Source: Zopfochytrium polystomum (lineage: Eukaryota > Chytridiomycota > Chytridiomycetes > Chytridiales > Chytridiaceae). Taken from it: 64,000 nucleotides of DNA. Position numbers and translations under genes: made by a program. The stretch covers positions 186,001 through 250,000 of the forward strand of contig JAIVFJ010000003.1 of assembly GCA_025765615.1 (NCBI GenBank), written 5' to 3'. Below are positions 1 through 11,074 of the stretch, piece by piece. The notes below the pieces were generated by a model. That model ran no database searches and was not told the DNA's origin. It saw only the letters and a list, made by a program, of their open reading frames with translations. How positions within the stretch are numbered: the first letter of the stretch is position 1; each line of letters opens with the position of its first letter.

Positions 1-447
1 AATTGGGATTGATTGATTGGGCAGACTGTGAAACCCAACACTTTTTCCCCGATTGCCTGATTGGGAAGGGGACAGTCGGATGCTGCAGCTTTTGGTCTGA
101 CTGTTCCAGCGACAGAGAGGAGAAGCGGCAATTGTCGGGGAAAACATTCCGATTGCCAAAAAGGGAGGAAAAATTTTGAGGTTGGGGCTGGCCGCAAAGG
201 GTTTGACGAGCGAGACAAACGGACGCTGCCGTTTGCGGCCGAAATTGGAAACCAAACATTTCATCTTCTCCGCCGTGTTGGGAGCCTTTGCGGAGGAGTT
301 TCGTAAACAAACCCACGCAAATGAACCAGATGGGTTCCGAAGAAACGAAAAAATCCATTCCGTAACTCTCCTTTCTGACTAAGTTATCTTAGCTACATTT
401 TTTTATTCCAATCACATCATAGGATCGGCAATTCACAAAGATCGAAG
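1..447. other. left-edge intergenic sequence
   Basis: No gene could be supported here. The ORFs in it are short and lack recognisable motifs. It forms the 3' flank of the aldo/keto reductase that ends at 448. The stretch just outside the stop, 380-440, is AT-rich and could hold its polyadenylation signal, but no clear AATAAA is seen. Confidence 0.5.
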
Positions 448-1832
448 TTAGCGACGGTATTCGTCGCCGCAATCCTAATAGTAGCAGCAACCGAACAAAG
501 TCACTAAAAATCCCCGAATTAAAGAAATGAAACCAACACTTACCCCAACGATTTCAAACATCTTACTTCCATTCGACGTGTCCAGCATCTCCTCTATTTC
601 GTCGAGATCCTGCTTCTCCAGCTTCCACCCCCAAACTGCCAAATTCTCATCCACGTGCTCACGGACGCCCAGCCGCGCCCCGACAATAACGCCGGCGACA
701 AACGGCTTTTCGAGGATATAGCGCATTGCGACATGCGCAATGTCGATGCGCTTACCTGAAGGGTTGCCTCTGTTGTGGCGGTCGGCGACCCCGCGGAGCG
801 TTCGGAGGAGGGCTTGGAAGACGGCCCAGCCGCCAAAAATGCGGATCATGGACATGTACTTTCGCTGGGACGGCGTGAGCGAGGGTGCGCTTGGCTCCGG
901 CGCGTTCAGGAAGCCGTCGGTGAGGAGCCCACCGCAAAGAGTTCCGTATGTGAGAAGCTTGATGTTGTGCTCGGTGCAGAGTGCCGCCATTTTGACCTCT
1001 GGACGGCGGTCGATCAAGCTATACTGTTTTTTTCCGAAAGAACAAAAAAATATAAGCATGGCGTTCGTCCTGGTGTAAAGGAAGCACCCGAATGCTGAAC
1101 ACTGTACTCTACCTGAACCTGGTTCGACACAATGGGGATGCCAGCATCCACGAATTCTTTCACGCGTTTCGTGTCAAAATTCGTCAATCCAATGTTTTTG
1201 ATCAACCCTTCCTTGCGAAGGGAATCCATGGCTTTCATTGCGTCCATGTAACGTCTGTCAGAGTACTCCCACCAGTGGAACTGGATCAGGTCAATGGAGG
1301 TCGTCTTCATGCGGCTAATGCGCTCGCGCATCGCGGCCTCCACGATTGAACGCGACATTGGACCAGGGGAAGGGCACCATTTCGTAAATCCCAGCGGTGC
1401 GGATGAACCAATGGGCAGTGCGCGTTGGAACTCTGCCTGGTCGTCGAACGTAATGTGAGTCGAGCAATTCATGAATTTCAAGGGGGGTACCCACAAAAAT
1501 TAGCTCTGCGTTGCCATCTTCCGGAACCCGTATGAGGAGATAGCTTTAGTCCAACGCGAATACGAAACTCGATCGACTCACAATGATCGGCCATGTCTTG
1601 GTAAGGCCAGCCAACGGGATTTGCAGGTTAGCCAAGGGGGGCGAGTGCCAGGCAGTTGAACTGACTTACCGAACGTGCGGTATCCAGCGTCATAGTGACG
1701 CTTGAGCGAAGCCAGAATCTCAGCTTTTGGAGCAGAGCCCCAAGCAGGTGAGCTGAGCTGCCACATGCCGATGAGAAGGCGGTTTGCGGCGGGAAGAGTG
1801 CCGAGCTCGACGGTGGCGGTGGCGCTGGCCAT
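448..1832 (-). CDS. aldo/keto reductase
   Basis: NADPH-dependent aldo/keto reductase of the AKR superfamily, a soluble TIM-barrel enzyme that reduces aldehydes or ketones. The substrate cannot be told from sequence. Six exons join without a break into about 343 codons: 1832-1670, 1596-1582, 1517-1495, 1436-1113, 1023-544 and 474-448, all with GT-AG introns of 58-89 bases. The usual family length is 320-350. The catalytic tetrad is complete: Asp and Tyr in FDMADHYG (assembled across exons 1-3), Lys in GFTKW and His in IQFHWW. NQVQYSLIDRRPE and the C-terminal GDCGDEYR also fit the family. The start at 1832 (MASATA) lies just before the first barrel strand. Exons 2 and 3 are only 15 and 23 bases, so automated callers may misread this gene. 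It is divergent from the SH3 gene at 2350 across a CA-rich spacer. Confidence 0.88.
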
Positions 1833-2028
1833 GTGTGTTGACTTTTTTTGACTTTTTGGATCGAGTGAGACCGTGTCAAACGCAATTGTCGAGTTTGCCT
1901 GTTGTGCCAGCGCAACCAAAAGCGAATAAGAAGTGAGTTGCAGAGCCCGACCGATACCCACACACACGATCGCTCACACCACTCAATCAAAGTGATTTGA
2001 ACGGGATTAGTACACACATACACACACA

Positions 2029-2076
<48 letters not shown>

Positions 2077-2349
2077 ACCCATCATCTCCATCCCGCCCGC
2101 CCGCCCATTGATGATGACGATATGTCTGATTGCGGGTGGTATTGGATGCTGGCCGTGTGCTCGCCTCCTGCTCTCAAACTCGATTGTTCCTCCAAAGGAG
2201 ACAACCCAACCAAACAGAACGAAGACACAAACACCTCAAAATAACAAAAGGAAAAGAAAAACGCAAAAGAAAGAAAACCAAAATCGCTAAAACTGCAAAC
2301 AAGCATCCATTCGTGCTTTTCAGCATCGCCCGGCCCCAACCCACGAACG
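1833..2349. promoter_or_regulatory. divergent intergenic region with CA microsatellite
   Basis: A 517-base spacer between the start codons of the reductase (-) and the SH3 membrane protein (+), so it should hold both promoters. It carries a CA-rich microsatellite (2011-2073) and an A-rich leader (2235-2290) just upstream of the + start. No sequence-specific factor site could be assigned. Confidence 0.45.
2011..2073. repeat. (CA)n microsatellite
   Basis: About 60 bases of almost pure CA dinucleotide, interrupted near its left end. It lies in the divergent spacer and is likely length-variable. ORFs reading through it (Thr-His or Val-Cys runs) are artefacts. Confidence 0.95.
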
Positions 2350-3468
2350 ATGAGTGCAGCCACAATCCCTGCAGACCACAACCACCAGCACCCCAAGAGC
2401 AGCGACCCCAGGCGCCGACGCCGGCGTCGCAGCGTCGCGGTCGACGACGACGCAATCCGCAACGATGCACCATCGTCACCTCTCCTACACGGTTCCCCCG
2501 CACTGGCGAGGCGGATCGTGGCGCAGCCTCAGCAGCTCCGGCCCGCCTCGGGAGGCAGGGCCAGCTCTGTGCACGATGAAGACACGATGGTGGACTTCGC
2601 GCCTAGCGCCGGCGGCGGAAGCCCCTCGGCGTTTGTGGATGTCGATGACGTCGCCGACTTTGACGATGCAGCCAGCAGCGGCCAGGACTCGCTCTTTGGT
2701 GAGGCTCCAAACTCTGCTGGTGAGGAACAGGACAGCCTTTTCGAGTCGGACTCGGCAGACGATGACGAGGACGACGAGCGCAAGGAGAGTAGTGGCAGCA
2801 AAGACAAAGACACACCAAAGGATCCATCATCAAAGTCCAAGACCAAGAAGAAGAACAAGAAGAGCCGACCCCTCGTCCGCGCAAAGTACAAGCTGAAGGT
2901 CGCCCCCTCCGACAGGAAGTTCAATGTGAAAGGAGCGATTCTCAACGCAGCATCAGGGAGCGGACTGAAAGCGGTAACGGGCGGGAATCTCACCAGCGTC
3001 AATTCAACAACAGGCACCAACTCCACCGACGCAAAGATTGTTCTCGGAAGCGCGGGAACCGCAACAGACGGCGTTGCCATCCTTGCTGGTAATGGTACCT
3101 CCGCGCCAGTCGACGTCCTGCAAAATACGGGGGCGAAGCCTTACAATCCAACTGTCGTCATCATCTTGGGCGTTTTGATCGGCATCATTGCTCTGGTCGG
3201 TTGCACTGCAGGAATGCTAGTGTACTTTGGGAATCGGTCGGCGTACAGTCAAATAGGAACGGACAAACCCGCTGCCATCACTCCCCCTTCGTACGAGAAG
3301 AAGGAGGTGAAGAGCGAGTACGAAAGCACCCTTCCAGACGAAATCACAGTGCGGGTTGGTGACTTTATTGAAGTTCATGCAGAGTACGACGATGGATGGG
3401 GCAGAGGAAGGAATTTATCTACCGGAAAAACAGGAGTGTTCCCGCTCCAATGTTTTGACGAAGAGTAA
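2350..3468 (+). CDS. single-pass membrane protein with C-terminal SH3 domain
   Basis: One uninterrupted ORF of 372 residues. The N-terminal half is low-complexity: an Arg-rich patch near residue 20, acidic Asp/Ser-rich blocks around 100-150, then Lys-rich. A single hydrophobic helix spans residues 269-294 (VVIILGVLIGIIALVG). The C-terminal 50 residues form an SH3 fold with YESTLPDEI, the YDDGWGRG signature and GVFPLQCF before the stop. The topology resembles yeast Fus1 (one membrane span, C-terminal SH3), which binds proline-rich partners at the cell cortex; that comparison is inference from architecture. There is no clear N-terminal signal peptide. The start at 2350 is the first in-frame ATG after an A-rich leader. 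A second, disrupted gene with the same TM-SH3 layout lies tail-to-tail at 4899-7241. Confidence 0.8.
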   Translation: MSAATIPADHNHQHPKSSDPRRRRRRRSVAVDDDAIRNDAPSSPLLHGSPALARRIVAQPQQLRPASGGRASSVHDEDTMVDFAPSAGGGSPSAFVDVDDVADFDDAASSGQDSLFGEAPNSAGEEQDSLFESDSADDDEDDERKESSGSKDKDTPKDPSSKSKTKKKNKKSRPLVRAKYKLKVAPSDRKFNVKGAILNAASGSGLKAVTGGNLTSVNSTTGTNSTDAKIVLGSAGTATDGVAILAGNGTSAPVDVLQNTGAKPYNPTVVIILGVLIGIIALVGCTAGMLVYFGNRSAYSQIGTDKPAAITPPSYEKKEVKSEYESTLPDEITVRVGDFIEVHAEYDDGWGRGRNLSTGKTGVFPLQCFDEE

Positions 3469-3790
3469 ACCAATAGAGTTGGTCGTACTGTATTTTCTGG
3501 AAAACTAAACTTCTCCACGTTCTGCCCGCCGAAGCCCGCCTTCGTATTCCCGCCTTGCATCGTTCTCCGCCTTTTTTTTAAAATTTTTCCCCCACAATAC
3601 GTCTGTCGGCAACAATAAATCATAGCGAAACTGGTTGACGGCCACCGCAAACGTTACCTTCCACTTGCAGCATCGCTAGATACGTAACTGCACTCCGCAA
3701 CAGTTCAAATAGTCTTTACCTCACAAGCTTTCTTTGGAGACCTGAAGTGAAGCCAAAAAGTCTTTCCTCATCGAAACGGCGGCTTTACAA
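3469..3790. other. intergenic, no gene seen
   Basis: A 3' flank of the SH3 gene. It contains T-rich and AT-rich runs near 3575-3625 that may include a cleavage/polyadenylation region. No coding signal could be supported on either strand. Confidence 0.4.
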
Positions 3791-4466
3791 ATGACAACGG
3801 ACAGCTGGAAGCCGTCACAGGCCATTCACAACTGGCTCGCAAGTGGATCAGAGACGAGGTCTTCCAATTCCGCAAGATGCTCCACCAGCGGACGCTGCGC
3901 CAGCAGCCTCGATTGCTGAGCTCCCGGAGGCTGCTTCCCAAACACAGCGCGGCACTGCCACCGCCGCCGTGAGACCCGTTCCCTACGTTGCCCACGCGAA
4001 TACTAATTTTCTTTTTTTCGTCTTGAAACCGGGCATCGGAAAAACTCTGGGGCGCACCGGTTGGCGTCAACGGATGAGAGCTGGGACTCGATTGAACCCG
4101 TTCCAAAGTCGAAGATCTTCCCACGCTTATGAATCTTACGAGCAAGTGCGGTTTGCTTGGGTCATGCTCGAGTGCGACGAAAGAAGAAACCCCTCATTCA
4201 ACGTAAAAAGCGAGAAAACTCTGACGACCCTGGATTCTCATGCGCCGTAAGTCGTTCGCGATTTTCCTCCCGGCGTCCAAACCGTACCAACATTGTTTCC
4301 CTGTGTTTCGAAAGTACCAGAGCAGACGGAGGAGGCTCTCTTGATTATTGACGAGCCGCCGACCCACGACAAAGTGCAAAACGAGGTTGAACGTTCGGAG
4401 CCACCGGTGGGCGACAGGACGGGGCCATGGGCAAGAATGCTCAGGATTTGGGATTTGTGCAAGTAG
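3791..4466 (+). CDS. unrecognised small gene, structure tentative
   Basis: I do not recognise this gene. Three coding-like pieces lie in order: an N-terminal segment from the ATG at 3791 (MTTDSWKPSQAIHNWL), a segment near 4088-4130 reading TDESWDSIEPVPKSKIFP, and a basic segment near 4155-4247 (RVRRKKKPLIQRKKREN). The last splices at GTAAGT (4248) to a C-terminal exon at about 4325-4466 reading QTEEALLIIDEPPTHDKVQ and ending MLRIWDLCK. The earlier pieces are not in one frame, so further introns or base errors are needed. The final intron (about 77 bases, GT-AG) and its phase are good. The product would be short, polar and basic in the middle, with no membrane segment. Confidence 0.35.
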
Positions 4467-4749
4467 AACATCACCGCAAGTCGATCGCGGGCTGACTGGG
4501 CAGTACGCGGCAGTGTTTCCAAGAGCTCTAAACCACTGAAAAAGGGCTCCAACCTCTCTTTCTTCTTATTTTTATTGCTCCCTTATTCGCTGCAAGGCGG
4601 AGATACGGTGGCAAAAAACAAGTTACACCAAGCCTTTGAGTATCAAGTCGCACCAAAAAGAAAATGGGGGAGTGCGATGGAACGAAAAAAATGCTATAAA
4701 AGTAAAAGGGTAAACTAAGAAAGAAAAAAAAAAAAGATACAGGCAAATC

Positions 4750-4776
4750 AAAAAAAAAAAAAAAAAAAAAAAAAAA
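4750..4776. repeat. poly(A) tract
   Basis: Twenty-seven consecutive A residues on the + strand in the spacer between two convergent genes, with T-rich composition on the complement giving a spurious Phe-rich ORF. No target-site duplication or retroelement body was seen next to it. Confidence 0.95.
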
Positions 4777-4898
4777 GGTGCCCATACTTGTCCCCTCCAA
4801 ATCCGGCCCTGTCCTCCTCAGCAGAACGATAAAGACGAAAATGAAGAGACCACCTTAAGTTCTGCAGCAAATTTTCAAACACCGCATCCAAGGTTCAA

Positions 4899-7241
4899 CT
4901 ACTCTACAAACACCTGCAACGGGAACACGCCGACCGCGCCCGTCGTCAGGTTCTTCCCCCTGCCCCACCCGTCGTCGTACGTCGCAATGACTTCAACCGT
5001 GTCGCCCGCCCGCAGCGTCATCTCGTCCGGCAAGCATGCTCTCGTAATCGTTCAGCACGACCTTTCTCGCTATGCCCGTCACCGCCGGGGCGCTCGCAGC
5101 CGCCGCGCCGCCGGCGGCGCCGGGAAGCGACTTTGCCGCGGTCGCCGGATGCGCCTCCGACGCCGCCCCCAAGGGAGCCAGCGGCGGGGGCTGGAGGCGA
5201 CGGCGGGAGCGGGGCTTTTGCGGCGACGATGGCGGCCTGGCGGGAGCGGATGTACACGAAGAAGCCGATGACGGCGGCGGCGATGGCGAGCAGCAGCAGA
5301 CCGAATGTGATTCCGAGGACGAGGCGCGGGTCGATGGCGTCGGCGGGTTGCGCGACGACGCCGGCGGCGAGGGAAGGAGTGGAGGCCGACGAGCCAGCGG
5401 CCCCCGCCACGGCGCGGACCGAGGTGTTTGTGCTCTTGACCGACAGCCGGTCGCCCTTGGAGTCGACGGCGGCAGCGGCGGCGGGGAAGTGCAGCGACTT
5501 TGCGTTGGCGCGGGATTTGGGCATCCGGTGTGGGGACATGCGCGGCTTTTGGCGCTCCTTTTTGGATTTCGTTTTCTTCTTCTTGTCCTTCTTCTTCTTG
5601 GCCTTTGCGCCGTCGTCGTCGCCGTCGTCGTCCTTATCGTCGTCCTTAGTCGTCGTCGTCGTCGTCCGCTGCGGATGCAGCAGTGGCTTCGTCGCCGTCC
5701 ACCGCCGCACCTTCGGCGACTAATTCGTCGTCGGAGGACGCAATGTAGAACTGCTTCCGGTCCGAGGACTCGGACCCGTCGGCGACCACGATGGGGAGCT
5801 GGTTGACTTTTGGGCCGGGCGTATCCGAGATCATCTTTGGCGACATTTCGTTGCAGCAGGACGGCTTGGGGTCCCCCTGCGCTGCGCAAAAGTCGATCGC
5901 CGTTTGGTTGCTGCCCGCGAAGCCTAGTGAGAAAAAGGACGAACGGTTTTAGTCGTGGATAAACCCAAAAAAAACATCCACCCAAACACCCAGGAGAAAA
6001 GGGAGAGACGAAGGGTGGGTTAACTTACCGCACGAGAATCGATCCCATCCGACTCCGTTTGTGCACTGAACCTGTCCTTTCGCGGCGACGGCGCCGGCCT
6101 TCTCCAGCACCGCCGCCATTTTCAAAAACTTGCCGCGGCGGCTCTTGACTTCCAAAGACCCCTTCCTCGCCGCGCCGCTCCCCTTGCTGAATATTGGGTT
6201 CTGCGGACAAATCTTGTTCTTTCCCAGCACCACGTCGTAAGCCGTCCTTTTTGAGCGCGGCGGCAGACTCGTCGCAAATGGGCCATGACGGCTTTGTCAG
6301 CTCCGGGTTGCAGTCCCTTCGAGTGGTGGAATATCGTCGTGTAGCAGAGATACGAGTAAAAGTACTGGGTCGAGGGGTCGCCGATGTCACGGGCTTGTTT
6401 GGTCGGAACCCATCGCACCGCAGCCACTCCCGCATAAACCCTTCAAACAGCTCGTCCTCGCGGACAGCCGCTTTCAGAAACGCTTCGACTTGTTCAATCG
6501 TGGTGATTGGGTTGGTGAGCACGTCCAGTGTGGTGGTCAGCTTGGCGGTCGGAACCGATTTGACCAAGTTGTAACGGAGGTGGTCCATGGCGGTGATGTT
6601 GATTTTGACGTTGCGTGACCACGGGTCGCAGAAAGGAGCTTCGTTTCCTTCAGTCCCTTTGACGGTGGAGAGTTGGCAGTCGCCAGAGGAAGCAGATGCG
6701 GCGGGCGGGGCGACTTTTGAGGGTGGCCTGCCGGTGGTGGGGACGGGCCGGGGAGGATGCCTTGACGGCGTCGTCATTTGCGGGCTTAGCTTTGGGCTTC
6801 TTGGCGGCTGAGGCGCCTACGGCTGAGCTGGCGGCCGCCGAAGACTTTTCTGCAGTAGTCGGAGGGCCAGCGGCAGCGGCTTCGGGCTGCGCGCCGTCGT
6901 CGACCGACATCGCCGTCAGGTCGTCCTCCTCGACGATCGAGTCGACGTGCGGGATGATGGCTTCTGCGATGTGGTGGCGGATGGGCAGCTGGAGCACCTG
7001 TCCTGCTGCCTCCATCCTCGCCTGTCAGGCTGTCTTCTTCGACGGAGTCCGAATCGACAAGCTCGTGGTTGACGACCCGGGGCACAACTGCTTTTGGGTG
7101 GACGGCGGGGTCCCGTCGCTGGTGCTGCGGGGCAGCGGCTTCGTCATCCCGCCTCCTCCGCCTAGCGTTCGTGGCCACCATGCCGCCGCCTCCACCGATC
7201 GAGGATGGGTCGACCGCTGCGGCGTCGACGGCGGCGTGCAT
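4899..7241 (-). pseudogene. second SH3 membrane protein, reading frame broken at several points
   Basis: Read from 7241 to 4899 this encodes an Ala/Gly-rich N-terminus, a Cys-containing ectodomain (EGFMREWLRC, QYFYSYLCY, WPICDES, CTNGVGWDRFSC, SCCNEM), a Lys/Asp-rich linker, a transmembrane helix (LVLGITFGLLLLAIAAAVIG, about 5350) and a C-terminal SH3 domain with YDDGWGRGKN and GVFPLQVF before the stop at 4899. One intron is clear: donor after RFSC near 6027, acceptor near 5923. The frame must shift about seven to eight times, mostly by one extra base. Examples: an extra T in a run of Asp codons (about 5650) that otherwise gives TAA, and one extra base just before the SH3 PDEM motif (about 5028). 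It may be a decaying paralogue of the 2350 gene or a live gene in a poorly polished GC-rich stretch. The layout resembles a Fus1-like surface protein with an added ectodomain. Confidence 0.55.
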
Positions 7242-7700
7242 CGCTTTTCTCGAGACCCACTCAGTCGGCTGGCCAGTCAGTCAGTCGATCTGTTTGTTGG
7301 TGCAGGGGGACCCTCAGCCCGCCAGCCAGTCTTGTCTTGCTTTTTGGTCGGTCGGTTGCAAACAAGAAAAGAAGAAAAAAAAGATTAAAGGGACAGAGAG
7401 AGAGAGAGAGATAGAGAGAGAGAGCTTGCAAAAAGCAGAAAACGAGCGAAAAATGTGTCTGATCTTCCGTGTCTCACCCCTGTCTGTTTCCTTTGCACCT
7501 CCGAGGGCTGAGCGAGCGGCGGTCTCGGTTCAGTCTCCTCTCTATTGAGAATTAGTGTAACACATTGCCCCCGACAATGCACAACCCACAAACGGCAACG
7601 GCAAGCACAGACTCAGCCCGCACGCGCGCACGTCGCTCCGTCGCTTTGCTGCTGCTGCGTGACATGAAGAGCGGCACCGTGCGAACGCCCGCCCCCGTTT
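7242..7700. other. intergenic with GA repeat
   Basis: Upstream region of the broken SH3 gene and 3' flank of RMC1. It contains a GA-rich microsatellite at 7393-7424 and no ORF with recognisable content. Confidence 0.5.
7393..7424. repeat. (GA)n microsatellite
   Basis: A GA dinucleotide run of about 32 bases with one AT interruption, upstream of the minus-strand SH3 gene. Confidence 0.9.
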
Positions 7701-10700
7701 CTAGATGCCCTCCATCTCAACCACCGCGCTCCAAAGCTCCTGGTAAACACTAAAGTACCGGCCGTCCGGGTCCCCTCCACCTTCCCCGTCGTCATCGTCG
7801 TCATCGCCGTCATCATAACCGCCGCCGCCGCCGTCGGCGGCTCTTCCAAACCGCGGTCTCCCCCGGGGCCGCACGTGGAGCGGGGAAAACGCTCCAACTT
7901 CCTCAAGAGCCTTGTAAATGTTCAGATAAAGCGTCTTGTCCCCCGACGCGTAGGCCGGCTCCAGGAATGCCGACGCGGGGAATTGGTTAATGATTCCCAT
8001 CTGGAGCGCGTATCGGAAGGCGTCTTGCGTCTGCCGGGGTGAAAAAGGTCACGAAAAAAATTGGGCTGAATAACAAAAATAAATGCTTCCCACCTTTCCA
8101 ATTCCCAAAAGCGCGTCCACGACATCGTCATGCAAACCCAGCCTCCCCAGCATGTCAACTCCTGCCTGAATCAGGCCGGGGAGCTCCGAGCCTCCCGAGA
8201 TTCCAAGCACCCACGATCCAGCAACGCCCCACCCGGCGTCCCCAGAGTCGCGTCCCAGGCTCCGGCTGCGGCTTCTAGGGACATTCCAATCCCCGCCGCT
8301 GCTCCTCTTCCACGCCCTCTGCACCAGGGCGGCGGTGGCGGCGGCCGCGGCAGCCTCCCCCGACGCGCCACTTGCGCTGCCCTGGCGGCTTCCCGAAGGC
8401 GAAACGCTGCCGTTGGTGGAGAACAAGCCGCTTCCGACGCGAATGGGTCGCCCCGCCCCGCCGCTGCCGAGGAGCGCCCGAGCGACTCCCGGGGTGTCTT
8501 TCAGCGTGCCCGTTGCAATCAGTTGATGCAGAATCGACAGCCGGTTGGAGCGGAGAAGCAGAGAGGCCAAGAGCTCGTGGTGGAGGTCGATCGGGTGGAA
8601 TGGGGGTGGTTGCGACAGTTGGTTCGCTGCAGTAGCTGCGGCCGCTGCATTTATGGAGATTGGGCCGGTGCCAGCGAATCGAGATGTGCTTGGACGGTTT
8701 GAAAGGTGAATAGCCTGTTGTCGTCGCGACCGCTGAGACACCGACTGGTTGCGGTGGCAAGAACTTGAACGCAACGTAAATGAACTCCAGGATGCACGAT
8801 GTCAGGCGGTTCGGAGCAATATTCTGGTAGGAAACGTCACTATCATGTTCAATGAGTCCGCCATGATGGAAATTACCTCATCGTTCGACAAGGGCTCAAA
8901 GACAAAAGAGTACATGTCTTGGGCAGTCAGCCCACTGTTCGGCTGCCGAACGTCGCCGGGGACTTCAGGTCGGCGCTGAGAGGAGACCGCCAAAACGCTG
9001 CGCGTACTTGTTTTAACAGATCCAAGGGAGCTTAAAGAGCTCGCATGTCGCAGGGGTCGCCTGTTGACGAGGTAACAAATCGCAGTGACGCTAAACGAAC
9101 CAGTTACCTTCCAAACAAGGATGCCACGGTACTTTCATCCGCCACCCGATCCAGCAACACTCGTGCCGCCTTCTCCATCGGCAAATACCATCTCAAAAAC
9201 GGTGCGAACATCGCGCATTCCCTCCGATTCGGCCGAAATAATCTTCCTCATTAACTTGGCGAGGAGCATCGTCACATTGAAAGTAGGGCTTCGGCGCAGC
9301 AAAAACTCGATGACCGGCATCAGAGGCGCTCGCGATCCGTCCAAAACCGCATAAAGATCGGAGAGTGAGAGCGCAAGGCGGAAAAGAGCTCCTCGCGATG
9401 GACAAAACACGAGGCTTTTCGGATGCGTGGTCCAATCCTGTGCGTCTGTTGATTTTTTTGTGTTTCCGATTCCTGATCAGCAACGAAATAGAACGATGCG
9501 CGAAAAGGGTGAAACCTACAGAAATTGTCGAGACCCAGTTGAGAGTCTTCAAAGCTGATAGGAGTGCGGCAAATAGACCACACCCGGGTCACCTTGCCTG
9601 ATGAGGTCGCGCTGTTAACGGAGTCCGGTAGATGAAGAAGACCCAACCGCGGTGACAGCAGGTCGAACACAGATGAGTGCTAAATGACGCGGAATGGATG
9701 CATCAATTTGCAAATGAGCCTCAACATATCTAATTCTTTGGCCGCAAACCTTTGCTGTCAGGTTGTGCACAACGAGAAGGTCATCCACGGTCGAAAGAAG
9801 GTAGTTGCCGTCCTGCTCAAGCATCAATTCGAACTCGGGGCGGACGGAGGTCTTGGTTAGGCGAAACAGGAGTATCACTGGATCTTGTGGCTTCGAATAG
9901 ATGAAAGCGCAGTAAACGCGCGCGTGGCTGCGTCCAAGAGCGCTCATTGTCAAATCGTTCAAGAATTGACGTCATCACTCACATTGTAATGATTGATAGC
10001 TGTCGCTTAGTTATGCTCGCTCGACCATCCTTGGAGGATATTACTTTGAGGGACGGGAGCTGGTTCGCCGTATATGAGGGTTTAATTTGAAATAAATATA
10101 GTGAGGCCGCACTGGTAGATAGCACGAGAATGTGGTGCTCTGGCTGTTGATGCCGCGCGTTAGTACTTTCGCAAAGGGTGCTCAGCGACCCACCGAATAT
10201 CGGTACCAAGAAATAGGAACTGGAAAAGACTTGCGCTGAACAAATGTTCTCCTACTTTCGCTGTACTGAAACGAGGGCATTAATCGGGCACTGCTGACTT
10301 CCTTCGCTGGAACGGTTACCTTGTAAAAGTCGAAGGAAGTGTTGGTCAATAAGATCATCTCGGAGTCAAATGTCCATTCAAATCCGAGAATAGCATCCGA
10401 GGACTTTGTGTTGCGAACAACCTCGCTGACCGCAGTGAGACGATCCGCTTCGACGCGAAAGAACTCCTAAGGCAAAGATCAACAACCCGATCAGGCCAGC
10501 TTTCAGCTCTCACGATCGACTTTGCGGACCGAAGAACAGCGAGAAACTTTGATCCTTCGGAGAACTTGGCGGAGCGCACGTAGCCGCGAGGATCGAGACT
10601 TTGTGACAGGAGTCAAGAGCAGGAACGAACAACTGCCCCACAGCGAAGCTCTTACGCGAAAGTCCTGGACTCCAGCCGTTCCTCGAGTCCCCTCGCTGTT

Positions 10701-11026
10701 TCCTCTCTAGCGTCCACAGACTCTCCGCCACCCTCTCCTGATTCTGAATTCGACCCGCTCCGGCCCTTGCGATCATCGTCGTCGGAACCGGAGGATTGGT
10801 GGCCCGGTTCGCCGGTTGGGGGAAGCACTACGGGGACCGTGACGATCGACGAGTCGTTTTCGATCAGTGTAATGTGCGATCGCTGCGGATCGAACGACGA
10901 AGCTGAAGAATGCGAGGAGCGTGGGAAGACGGCGATCGGAGTGAGGGAAAGAATAGAGCCGCTCGCGGTCGTGTCGGTGCTCGTCGGAGAGTGGACACCA
11001 TCCTGGACCGCAGACACTCTGTCCAT
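7701..11026 (-). CDS. RMC1: RMC1/Mic1 homologue (Mon1-Ccz1 regulator)
   Basis: Homologue of RMC1 (Mic1, C18orf8), which binds the Mon1-Ccz1 Rab7 exchange factor on late endosomes and lysosomes. Many exons collectively match the family from end to end. The N-terminal propeller has LDPRGYVRSAKFSEGSKFL (about 10590-10535), ILGFEWT (about 10390) and VDDLLVVHN (about 9770). The C-terminal Mic1 helical domain has EFLLRRSPTF (about 9310), LHHELLASLLLRSN (about 8570) and VDMLGRLGLHDDVVDALLG (about 8150), then FLEPAYASGDKTLYLNIY before the stop at 7701. The start at 11026 is the first ATG before FDPQRSHITLI. A 53-base intron near 10650 restores the frame. The exon around 8820 needs a 1-2 base correction between IVTFP and NRLTSCILEF. 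Gly/Ala/Ser-rich inserts lengthen the Mic1 domain. Only 48 bases separate it from the Asa1 stop upstream. Confidence 0.78.
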
Positions 11027-11074
11027 GTCGGGATTTCACAAATGCTTCCCAATGTAGTAAATACAACACTCTAT

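Noticed and set aside
4528..4800. Phe-rich minus-strand ORF
   Set aside because: Produced by the poly(A) tract at 4750-4776 and adjacent A-rich sequence; no protein-like composition.
4477..4800. Poly(A) tract as the tail of a retrocopy or retroelement
   Set aside because: No target-site duplication, reverse transcriptase or intact upstream retrocopy was visible.
5640..5660. Programmed +1 frameshift at an in-frame TAA in the second SH3 gene
   Set aside because: The same gene needs many other shifts without stops and the sites share no slippery motif, so decay or sequence error is simpler.
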